Shown here: in pieces, positions 51,532 to 58,122 of the stretch
Numbering within the stretch: position 1 is the stretch's first letter
Layout of the letters: the number at the start of each line of letters is the position of its first letter
Source of the DNA: Lachnospiraceae bacterium
Lineage (GTDB): Bacteria > Bacillota > Clostridia > Lachnospirales > Lachnospiraceae
Assembly (NCBI GenBank): GCA_024403255.1
Contig: JAKSSE010000003.1
Span: 1-58,122, forward strand
Direction of reading: 5' to 3'
Length of the DNA stretch: 58,122 nucleotides
The notes under the pieces: model-generated
Databases searched by the model: none
Told to the model about the DNA's origin: nothing
Seen by the model: only the letters and a program-made list of their open reading frames with translations
Made by a program: the position numbers and the translations under genes

Positions 51532-53136
51532 TTATTCCTCTATTACTGTAAACTCCATATCATTTCTGGCTCTTTCTTTAACCTTATAAAGCATCTTATC
51601 TGCCTCATGCATATAATCCCAGATTTTGCTTCCACGTTTTGGTCTTCCCCAGCAAATTCCCTGCGAAATGGTGAGCCATGGAATGCATAGCGAATATTTA
51701 TGTTCCACCTTCCTTGAAAGAATAATACTTCTAAGCTCATTTGCCAGATTCTTTATTTCTTCATATGTATAACCAACATAAATTATTACGAACTCATCTC
51801 CTCCGTATCTAGAGCAGAATATATTGCCATGATTTGAAAGTTCTTTCATTGCGTCAGCAATTGTTTTTATCGCATTATCTCCGGCCTGATGTCCGTAATT
51901 ATCGTTATATTGCTTGAAGTAATCAATATCCAAAATCTCAATTGCAAGAGATTTTTCTCCGCCTATACATTCTCCAATAACTTCATCCTGATAAGCGGTA
52001 AGCCCAAATCTGTTTGCAATACCTGTAAGAGCATCGGTTGTTGATTTTTTTACAAGCTCTTCATTTTCTTTGGTTATCTCTTTATTTTTATTATCCAGAA
52101 CCGCAAATCTGTTTCTAAACTCAAGCATATTTGTATGCATGAGCCTACTTTCGTTTTCAAGTTTTTCACCTAACTCAAAATACTCTACAGCAGCGCGTTT
52201 CTTTTCTTCTTCACGATTTTGATCACGATAAAACTTTATCTTTAAAGCAATGACTTTTTGCTTTAAATACATCATTGTTGTTTTTTCCGTAAGGCTTTCA
52301 ATAAGATTTGCAGCTTTTTCAAATGCTTTTGGTTCGCCCACTTCATACAATAAACAAAGGTAACTGTAAAGTTCATCGAAATGATCAAGAACTGGTATAT
52401 CTCTGGTTAAATTCGCATTCACATATTCTAATGCAACATCTCTTTGCTGACGGAGTCCTCTTGCATTGTAGCTGTATGCCTTAAAACCAGCGATCATTAA
52501 TTTATTGATATCATCTACATGAGGCTCAACAACGTTTTCAAGCTCTGCCATTATGTCAACCAATTGGTGTGTCTCATTCCGGTTTACATAACACCTTCCA
52601 AGCCCGATATATATAGATGTCAAATAATCATAATATCCTGGTATATCCTGATGTGCGAGAATATAATCCTTTCCATAATTGAAGTACTCTATAGCATTTG
52701 GAAACATCTCAACACTAAGATAAATTGTTCCTATATTTACCTGCACCATCCACTTTATGTCAACCAAATGGTGCTTATTGCAAATGTCTAAAGCTGCCAT
52801 ATACGAGTCCATAGCAACTAATGCATTACCTCTGTTTAGACTCATAATACCAAGAAGATTATTTGACATTACTAAAGTCTCCCAATCCTCTGCCTTTTCA
52901 AGGTGGTGCATTGCAAGAATGTTCTCTTCATAGAATGAACGCATATCGTTCATAATATAATGAGTCTGCGCTTTATGGAAAAGTGCATATCCCATCAAGC
53001 TCTCACTTTTTAGGATCTTTCCTTTTTCTTCAAGTAAATTACAGCATTCTAACGTAACCTGTGGATTTATTCCCAGGCTTTTTTCTGTTTGAATTATTAA
53101 CTGTTGTATATCTGGACTAAAACTTCCTATATTCAT
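51532..53136 (-). CDS. TPR-like protein with a GGDEF diguanylate cyclase domain
   Basis: A 534-residue cytoplasmic protein. The N-terminal 330 residues are all-helical TPR-like repeats, then a coiled linker (to about 365) and a GGDEF domain (about 365-530). The metal/GTP site is RYGGDEFVIIY with LDIDYFKQYNDNYGHQAGDN before it, so it is likely an active cyclic-di-GMP synthase. I do not see an RxxD inhibitory site. Its ATG overlaps the rsmA stop as ATGA. Confidence 0.92.
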   Translation of the reverse strand: MNIGSFSPDIQQLIIQTEKSLGINPQVTLECCNLLEEKGKILKSESLMGYALFHKAQTHYIMNDMRSFYEENILAMHHLEKAEDWETLVMSNNLLGIMSLNRGNALVAMDSYMAALDICNKHHLVDIKWMVQVNIGTIYLSVEMFPNAIEYFNYGKDYILAHQDIPGYYDYLTSIYIGLGRCYVNRNETHQLVDIMAELENVVEPHVDDINKLMIAGFKAYSYNARGLRQQRDVALEYVNANLTRDIPVLDHFDELYSYLCLLYEVGEPKAFEKAANLIESLTEKTTMMYLKQKVIALKIKFYRDQNREEEKKRAAVEYFELGEKLENESRLMHTNMLEFRNRFAVLDNKNKEITKENEELVKKSTTDALTGIANRFGLTAYQDEVIGECIGGEKSLAIEILDIDYFKQYNDNYGHQAGDNAIKTIADAMKELSNHGNIFCSRYGGDEFVIIYVGYTYEEIKNLANELRSIILSRKVEHKYSLCIPWLTISQGICWGRPKRGSKIWDYMHEADKMLYKVKERARNDMEFTVIEE

Positions 53137-53993
53137 ATTTTTTCACAAAATAAATCACTTAGTTTTCCAAAGTCTTCCAGGGATAACGTTTCCCCTCTTA
53201 CAGTTTCCGAAAATCCCGCCTCTACCAAAGTAGCTGCAACATCTTCTTTTGAAAGGTTCCATCCCATTCCATTTGAAAGTCCATTTACAAGTGTTTTTCG
53301 TCTTTGATTAAAAGATGCTCTTATAAGTCTAAACATCAAAGATTCATCTTTTACTTTTACAGGCTTATCTTTAAATATTTCAAGCCTGATTATTGTGCTT
53401 TCCACCTTTGGTGGTGGCATAAAGCACGAAGGCGGAACTACTGTCACAATTGAAGGATTTGAATAATACTGAACAGCCAATGACAGCGCACCATATTCTT
53501 TACTTCCCGGGCCAGTCCTCATTCTATCTGCAACTTCCTTTTGAACCATGATAGTAATCGATTCCATTGGAACATTGCTCTCAAGAAGTCCCATTATTAC
53601 CGGTGTTGTTATGTAGTAAGGAAGATTTGCTACAACCTTTAAAGGTCTTCCGCCGTTTTCTTTTTCTGATAATGATTTTATGTCAACCTTGAGGATGTCA
53701 TTATGTATTACTTCAACGTTATCATACATCTGCAAAGTATCTGCCAAAATAGGTATAAGTTTATCATCTATTTCAACAGCCACAACTTTGCCAGCAGCTT
53801 CGCAAAGTCGCTGAGTCATGGTGCCAATACCAGGGCCAATCTCAAGAACACAGTCATCCTTTGTAATGCCTGCACTATCAATGATTTTATCCAATATAGA
53901 CTTATCTATAAGAAAGTTCTGGCCATACTTCTTTTGAAAAGTAAAACCATATTTCTGTATTATAAATTTTGTCTCTGCTGGGGATGATAACAT
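53133..53993 (-). CDS. rsmA: 16S rRNA dimethyladenosine transferase
   Basis: A 286-residue enzyme that dimethylates A1518 and A1519 at the 3' end of 16S rRNA. KKYGQNFLIDKSILDKI at the start, VLEIGPGIGTMTQRL (SAM motif) and NLPYYITTPVIM (catalytic motif IV, N-L-P-Y) are diagnostic. It starts 9 bases after tatD, and its ATG lies inside a TTATGTAAACC word on the opposite strand. Confidence 0.97.
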   Translation of the reverse strand: MLSSPAETKFIIQKYGFTFQKKYGQNFLIDKSILDKIIDSAGITKDDCVLEIGPGIGTMTQRLCEAAGKVVAVEIDDKLIPILADTLQMYDNVEVIHNDILKVDIKSLSEKENGGRPLKVVANLPYYITTPVIMGLLESNVPMESITIMVQKEVADRMRTGPGSKEYGALSLAVQYYSNPSIVTVVPPSCFMPPPKVESTIIRLEIFKDKPVKVKDESLMFRLIRASFNQRRKTLVNGLSNGMGWNLSKEDVAATLVEAGFSETVRGETLSLEDFGKLSDLFCEKI

Positions 53994-54002
53994 TATGTAA
54001 AC

Positions 54003-54770
54003 CTATATATTGAACAATTTATGCGCATTTTTTGAAGTAATTTCCATCACTTCTTCTTTTGTAATGCCTTTTATTTCAGCAATCTTATCTACTACGTGAA
54101 CCAGATATCTTGAGTCATTTCTTTCACCACGATGTGGTTCTGGCGCAAGATAAGGGCTATCTGTTTCAAGCAATATTCTATCTATGCTTATTTCTTCGAC
54201 GGTTTTTACAAGACTTTTAGCATTTTTAAATGTGACAACGCCGCCAACTCCGATATACCAGCCTCTTTTAACATATTCTTTTGCCATCTCTGGAGAATAT
54301 GAATAGCAGTGGACTACACCTGGCATATCCTTTTTTAGATCCTTAAGAATATTAAAGGTATCTTCAGCTGCATCCCTTGAATGAATTACAAGTGGAAGAC
54401 CAAGCTTATCGGAAAGCTCTATATGCTTTTTGAAGTGGTAGGCCTGTCTTTCTTTTTCTTCATCAGGACGTCCCCTAAAATAATCAAGACCGCACTCACC
54501 TATTGCTACATCCTTTGGATGCTTTGCTTCTTCCTCCATCCAAATGTAATCAGCATCGGTTAGTTCCTCAATTTCATCTGGATGAACACCTAATGAAGCA
54601 TATACGTTTTCATATTTTTCAGCTAAATCTATGGATGCCTTGCACCCTCTTAAATCAGCTCCAATATTTATGACTGTTTCAATACCATATTTATCAAGAT
54701 TTGATAGGATCTCGTCCCGATCCTCATCAAATCTTTTATCGTCAAAATGTGCGTGAGTTTCAAATATCAT
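54003..54770 (-). CDS. TatD-family metal-dependent hydrolase/DNase
   Basis: A 255-residue TIM-barrel amidohydrolase. ETHAHFDD at the start, GECGLDYFRG (near 92), LPLVIHSRDAAEDTF (near 127) and ETDSPYLAPEPHRGERN (near 202) hold the metal ligands. Family members are 3'-5' exo/endonucleases in repair. It overlaps metG by one base and mirrors Bacillus yabD placed after metS. Confidence 0.95.
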   Translation of the reverse strand: MIFETHAHFDDKRFDEDRDEILSNLDKYGIETVINIGADLRGCKASIDLAEKYENVYASLGVHPDEIEELTDADYIWMEEEAKHPKDVAIGECGLDYFRGRPDEEKERQAYHFKKHIELSDKLGLPLVIHSRDAAEDTFNILKDLKKDMPGVVHCYSYSPEMAKEYVKRGWYIGVGGVVTFKNAKSLVKTVEEISIDRILLETDSPYLAPEPHRGERNDSRYLVHVVDKIAEIKGITKEEVMEITSKNAHKLFNI

Positions 54771-56770
54771 TAGCCAATCTCTGCTCCTGCTGGCATATCT
54801 CTTTCTGGAGTCATAAGTGAAAGCTCACCATCTTTTCCCTCCGCACAAAGAAGCATACCTTCAGACTTAACGCCTGCTATCTCTCTTGGTGCAAGATTTA
54901 CAAGAACCATTACCTTTTTACCTGGCATCTCCTCTGGTGAGTACTGCTTTCTAATTCCAGAAACAATCTGATATGTTTTTGAGCCAATTTTAACCTGTGA
55001 ACAAAGAAGCTTTTTAGATTTTGCTACTGCTTCGCAGGAAATAATTTCACCTACCTGGAACTGAAGTTTCATAAAATCGTCAAACGCAATTTCTTCCTTT
55101 GGCTCGATATCTATAACATCCTCGCTCTTTTCTTCTGTTTTTTCAGGAGCAAGGCCAAGCTTAATCTGTTCTGCTTCATATTCAGCGCGCTGTTTTGCCT
55201 GGATCTCCTCAACCTTAGGCATAATCTCTTTTACATCAAGACGAGCAAAGAGAATTTCTGGTTTTTCAGTTACTTTCTTTCCACTCTCGCGAAGGCCAAA
55301 CTTATCAAGATCATCAAAATCTCTAATTTTATTCTCAAGCTGAGCTACGATTTTTTCTGCAGTCTCAGGAAGGAAAGGAAGCAAAAGACCTGCGCCAATA
55401 GTAATAGCTTCAGTTAAGTTATATAAAACTTCTGCAAGTCTGTCTGACTTGGCCTCGTCTTTAGCAAGTACCCATGGCTCTGTCTCATCAATGTACTTGT
55501 TGCAGCGTCTAAATAAAGCAAAAACCTCCGTGATTGCATCTGCAACACGAAGCTCTTCCATCTTCTTAGCAACTTTATCACGAGTTCCTGTGACAACAGC
55601 TTTTAAATCAGCGTCAATAGCGTCTTCAGCTCCAGTCTTTTTTACAACACCGCCAAAGTACTTGTTGCTCATTGAAATTGTACGGTTTACAAGGTTTCCA
55701 AGGACATTGGCAAGCTCAGAATTGAATCTTTCTACTACAAGCTCCCAGGTGATAATTCCATCGTTTTCAAATGGCATTTCGTGGAGAACAAAATATCTGG
55801 TTGCATCTACGCCAAAAAGATTTACCATATCGTCTGCATAGATAACATTTCCACGAGATTTACTCATTTTCTCGCCACCCTGGAGAAGCCATGGATGTCC
55901 AAATACCTGCTTTGGAAGTGGCTCACCAAGTGCCATAAGGAAAATTGGCCAATATATGGTGTGGAAACGAACAATGTCTTTTCCTATAAGATGAAGGTCT
56001 GCTGGCCAGTTCTTTTTATACTGATCAGTAGAGTTTCCATCAGCATCATAGCCAATACCAGTGATGTAGTTGGTAAGAGCATCAAGCCATACATAAACTA
56101 CATGTTTATCATCAAAATCTACAGGAATACCCCAGCTAAATGAGGTTCTTGATACACAAAGATCCTGAAGTCCTGGTAAAAGGAAATTATTCATCATCTC
56201 ATTTTTACGAGAAACTGGCTGAATGAACTCAGGATGTGTATTAATATGCTCGATAAGTCTGTCAGCATATTTACTCATCTTGAAGAAATATGCTTCTTCC
56301 TTTGCAGGGGTCACATCTCTTCCGCAGTCTGGACACTTTCCATCTACAAGCTGACTTTCAGTCCAGAAAGACTCACAAGGAGTACAGTAAAGTCCTTCAT
56401 ATGCTCCTTTATAGATATCTCCCTGATCGTAGAGCTTTTTAAAAATCTTCTTTACCTGTTTTTCATGATCCTCATCAGTTGTACGGATGAATTTATCATG
56501 TGAACTATTAACAAGATTCCAAATTCCTTTGATTTCATCTGAGACTTCATCAACAAATGCTTTTGGTGTAGTTCCAGCAAGTTTTGCTTTATCTTCTATT
56601 TTCTGACCATGCTCATCCGATCCTGTCTGGAAAAATACATCGTATCCTTCCATTCTCTTATATCTTGCAATTGAATCTGCAAGAATAATCTCATAAGTGT
56701 TTCCGATGTGAGGCTTGCCTGATGTGTAGGCAATAGCCGTGGTCATGTAAAATTTGCCTTTATTTGCCAT
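54770..56770 (-). CDS. metG: Methionine--tRNA ligase
   Basis: A 666-residue class I synthetase. KPHIGNTYE (HIGH motif, near 20), zinc knuckle CTPCESFW and CPDCGRDV (near 125-148), KMSKSRGNV (near 305) and an OB-fold tRNA-binding C-terminal domain (IAFDDFMKLQFQVGEIISCE, from about 565) are visible. It charges tRNA-Met. Ribosome site GGAAAGGAAG. It starts the metG-tatD-rsmA operon. Confidence 0.98.
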   Translation of the reverse strand: MANKGKFYMTTAIAYTSGKPHIGNTYEIILADSIARYKRMEGYDVFFQTGSDEHGQKIEDKAKLAGTTPKAFVDEVSDEIKGIWNLVNSSHDKFIRTTDEDHEKQVKKIFKKLYDQGDIYKGAYEGLYCTPCESFWTESQLVDGKCPDCGRDVTPAKEEAYFFKMSKYADRLIEHINTHPEFIQPVSRKNEMMNNFLLPGLQDLCVSRTSFSWGIPVDFDDKHVVYVWLDALTNYITGIGYDADGNSTDQYKKNWPADLHLIGKDIVRFHTIYWPIFLMALGEPLPKQVFGHPWLLQGGEKMSKSRGNVIYADDMVNLFGVDATRYFVLHEMPFENDGIITWELVVERFNSELANVLGNLVNRTISMSNKYFGGVVKKTGAEDAIDADLKAVVTGTRDKVAKKMEELRVADAITEVFALFRRCNKYIDETEPWVLAKDEAKSDRLAEVLYNLTEAITIGAGLLLPFLPETAEKIVAQLENKIRDFDDLDKFGLRESGKKVTEKPEILFARLDVKEIMPKVEEIQAKQRAEYEAEQIKLGLAPEKTEEKSEDVIDIEPKEEIAFDDFMKLQFQVGEIISCEAVAKSKKLLCSQVKIGSKTYQIVSGIRKQYSPEEMPGKKVMVLVNLAPREIAGVKSEGMLLCAEGKDGELSLMTPERDMPAGAEIG

Positions 56771-56838
56771 TTTTCTTCCTTTCCGGGGCCCAAATGAGAG
56801 CGTCCCTTACGATAGATATAATCACTCTATTATATAAC

Positions 56839-56866
56839 AAAAGACCGTGAGTAGTCACGGTCTTTT
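56839..56866. terminator. Bidirectional-type terminator between the antiporter and metG
   Basis: AAAAGACCGTGA-GTAG-TCACGGTCTTTT, a 12-bp perfect stem. On the minus strand it follows the antiporter gene and ends its transcript before metG. Confidence 0.85.
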
Positions 56867-56884
56867 TCGAGGTATTCAAATAAG

Positions 56885-56921
56885 GACAGAGGGACGCTCC
56901 TTAAGACAAAAGAACCGTCCC
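56885..56921 (-). repeat. REP-like 37-base repeat, copy D
   Basis: Read on the minus strand this is identical to 17963-17999. It begins at the stop codon of the antiporter gene, just as copy A contains the stop of cinA. The position directly after a gene, in the same relative orientation, is shared. Confidence 0.75.
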
Positions 56922-57886
56922 TACAACACATAGTTTCTGGCAATAATATATGCCAAATATGCAAAATATATTAAAACCATGATAAGTCCTTCAGATTTTA
57001 CCAAGGTTTTCTTTGTTTTTGACATAAACCAGACAATAAGGCTAAATACAACTAAAAGTCCTATATCTATAATATTTTCAACAGTTATTGACATTGGACT
57101 GACAACTGCTGCAAGACCAAGTACCATAAGGATATTAAAAATGTTTGATCCAACAACATTTCCAAGAGCAAGGTCAACAGCTCCCTTTTTAGCTGCTACT
57201 ATTCCTGTTACAAGTTCAGGAAGTGACGTTCCAAGTGCAACGATAGTAAGACCTATAAGGGTATCACTCATACCGAAAGCTGATGCAATAATCTTTGATT
57301 CATCAACGACCAAATCACCACCTATAGTAATAAAAGTGCCACCTACAAGAATTAAAAGTATCATCTTAATGACTGACATTTCTTTAGTATTATCTTCTTC
57401 ATCTTCTACTTTATTTTTCTTGGCAACCTTTATCATGTCCAATAAAAACCATACAAATATCGCTAAAAGAAGAACGCCACAGATTCTGCCTAAAACCATT
57501 TCCCCAGTTACAAAATAACTTACCCCACCTGCAACAGCTAGAAATAGAGCACAAAAAACAGATAATGGTAAATCTTTTTTCAATGTCTGCTCGCCAACAG
57601 CCATAGGACAGATAAGTGCTGCGCACCCTGCAACTACAAGCAAATTAAAAATGTTAGATCCTACTACATTACTTACTGCCATTTGGTTTGCACCGGCTAA
57701 GGATGCCGTAATTGAAACTGCCGTTTCAGGAAGAGATGTTCCCATAGCAACTATTGTCATTCCAATGACAAGCTGTGGTACATGAAGTTTTTTAGCTACT
57801 GCAGAGGCACCATCTACGAAAAAATCTGCTCCTTTTATAAGAAGCACAAAACCTATTATTAATAATATCCAAGTTAATATTGTCAT
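56921..57886 (-). CDS. Calcium/sodium antiporter (YrbG family)
   Basis: A 321-residue membrane exchanger of two homologous halves. Each half carries the cation-binding GTSLPE motif (AMGTSLPETAVS near 48-59 and ALGTSLPELVTG near 216-227), and GNVVGSNIFN or SNVVGSNIFN. About ten helices; the halves are joined by an acidic loop (NKVEDEEDNTKEMS). It exchanges Ca2+ and Na+ or a similar pair. Ribosome site AAGGAG precedes the ATG. Confidence 0.93.
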   Translation of the reverse strand: MTILTWILLIIGFVLLIKGADFFVDGASAVAKKLHVPQLVIGMTIVAMGTSLPETAVSITASLAGANQMAVSNVVGSNIFNLLVVAGCAALICPMAVGEQTLKKDLPLSVFCALFLAVAGGVSYFVTGEMVLGRICGVLLLAIFVWFLLDMIKVAKKNKVEDEEDNTKEMSVIKMILLILVGGTFITIGGDLVVDESKIIASAFGMSDTLIGLTIVALGTSLPELVTGIVAAKKGAVDLALGNVVGSNIFNILMVLGLAAVVSPMSITVENIIDIGLLVVFSLIVWFMSKTKKTLVKSEGLIMVLIYFAYLAYIIARNYVL

Positions 57887-57910
57887 ATATTTTCTCCTTA
57901 AATTCCTTCA

Positions 57911-57943
57911 AAAAACAAAAAGGGAGACAACAATTGTCTCCCT
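57911..57943 (-). terminator. Terminator of the tRNA-Cys/tRNA-Ser transcript
   Basis: A 10-bp perfect stem (AGGGAGACAA with TTGTCTCCCT) and 3-base loop are followed by a T-rich tail on the minus strand, directly after tRNA-Cys. Confidence 0.9.
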
Positions 57944-57946
57944 TAG

Positions 57947-58017
57947 AGGCGCCAACCAGATTTGAACTGGTGATAACGGTGTTGCAGACCGGTGCCTTAC
58001 CACTTGGCTATGACGCC
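57947..58017 (-). tRNA. tRNA-Cys (GCA)
   Basis: 71-base cloverleaf on the minus strand: acceptor GGCGTCA pairs with TGGCGCC, D-loop with AAGTGGTAAGG, anticodon GCA in the loop CTGCAAC, T-arm with GGTTCAAATC-like loop (AGTTCAAAT), and U at the discriminator position as expected for tRNA-Cys. CCA is not encoded. Confidence 0.95.
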
Positions 58018-58032
58018 TTATTAATATGTAAA

Positions 58033-58120
58033 CGGAGAAGGAGGGATTTGAACCCTCGCGCCGGTTGCCCGACCTACACCCTTAGCAGGGGCGCCTCTTC
58101 GGCCTCTTGAGTACTTCTCC
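58033..58120 (-). tRNA. tRNA-Ser (GCT)
   Basis: 88-base cloverleaf on the minus strand, with acceptor GGAGAAG pairing CTTCTCC, anticodon GCT in the loop CTGCTAA, and the long variable arm typical of serine tRNAs. Discriminator G; CCA is not encoded. It lies 15 bases before tRNA-Cys, likely one transcript. Confidence 0.95.
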
Positions 58121-58122
58121 AA

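Noticed and set aside
56771..56920. T-box or SAM riboswitch upstream of metG
   Set aside because: Only about 150 bases are available, occupied by a terminator and a REP-like repeat; no T-box sequence or specifier-loop layout is visible.
56979..57518. Plus-strand ORF of 179 codons opposite the antiporter
   Set aside because: Antisense to a clear two-repeat membrane exchanger; Ser/Thr/Ile-rich composition is typical of a shadow frame.
57880..58110. Plus-strand ORF of 76 codons over the tRNA genes
   Set aside because: It is the reverse complement of tRNA-Cys and tRNA-Ser; such ORFs are a well-known annotation artefact.
1..58122. CRISPR array
   Set aside because: No regularly spaced direct repeats of 25-40 bases were seen; the repeats present are isolated copies kilobases apart.

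Overview
The window looks like chromosomal DNA of an anaerobic Clostridia member, most likely Lachnospiraceae of the Butyrivibrio/Pseudobutyrivibrio type. Evidence: low-to-moderate G+C, strong Shine-Dalgarno sites, Firmicutes gene order (rpsF-ssb-rpsR; yaaR-holB-ricT-trmN6-rsmI; metG-tatD and rsmA), a reverse rubrerythrin, many lipoproteins and hybrid histidine kinases. Assignment is by gene content and style only. No phage, IS transposase or CRISPR array was seen.

Layout. 0.1-2.7 kb: polar amino-acid ABC importer with a small coiled-coil protein. 2.7-5.3 kb: chemoreceptor and a TetR regulator. 5.3-17.4 kb: a minus-strand run with a DUF2142 membrane protein, a STAS / degenerate anti-sigma / MscS-fusion trio, an envelope set (glycosyltransferase-GtrA, anchored protein, phosphodiester glycosidase) and two hybrid kinases. 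17.5-28.3 kb is accessory: CinA domain, coiled-coil surface protein, three double-glycine-leader peptides, a Phd-like two-gene module, and an operon around a sigma factor fused to a membrane anchor and outer domain; that operon and a separate lipoprotein share an unusual promoter. 28.3-28.9 kb is a gene-free stretch with a 220-bp palindromic element.

28.9-44.3 kb is mainly housekeeping: rpsR-ssb-rpsF, the rsmI-trmN6-ricT-holB-yaaR-gmk block, a decarboxylase translationally coupled to an AbiE-like pair, a D,D-carboxypeptidase, rRNA and tRNA methyltransferases and a pseudouridine synthase. 44.3-50.4 kb is mixed: K+ channel, YeiH transporter, HepT/HTH-MNT toxin-antitoxin with operator palindromes inside its promoter, lipoprotein, reverse rubrerythrin, PqqD/HprK-like protein. 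50.3-58.1 kb: aminotransferase, GGDEF protein, rsmA, tatD, metG, Ca2+/Na+ antiporter, then tRNA-Cys and tRNA-Ser.

Strongest unexplained signals: (1) a short DNA word, TTATGTHAAC usually followed by C, found about 23 times by eye, 22 of them between 31.1 and 54.0 kb, on both strands and in several reading frames; (2) the sigma-anchor fusion operon with matching promoters TGCAAC-N18-CTCTATATAA at 27.17 and 28.45 kb; (3) a possible mechanosensitive partner-switching module; (4) tandem large double-glycine peptides; (5) six genes whose -10 boxes lie so close to the start codon that their mRNAs should be leaderless or nearly so. Counts and positions were made by eye.
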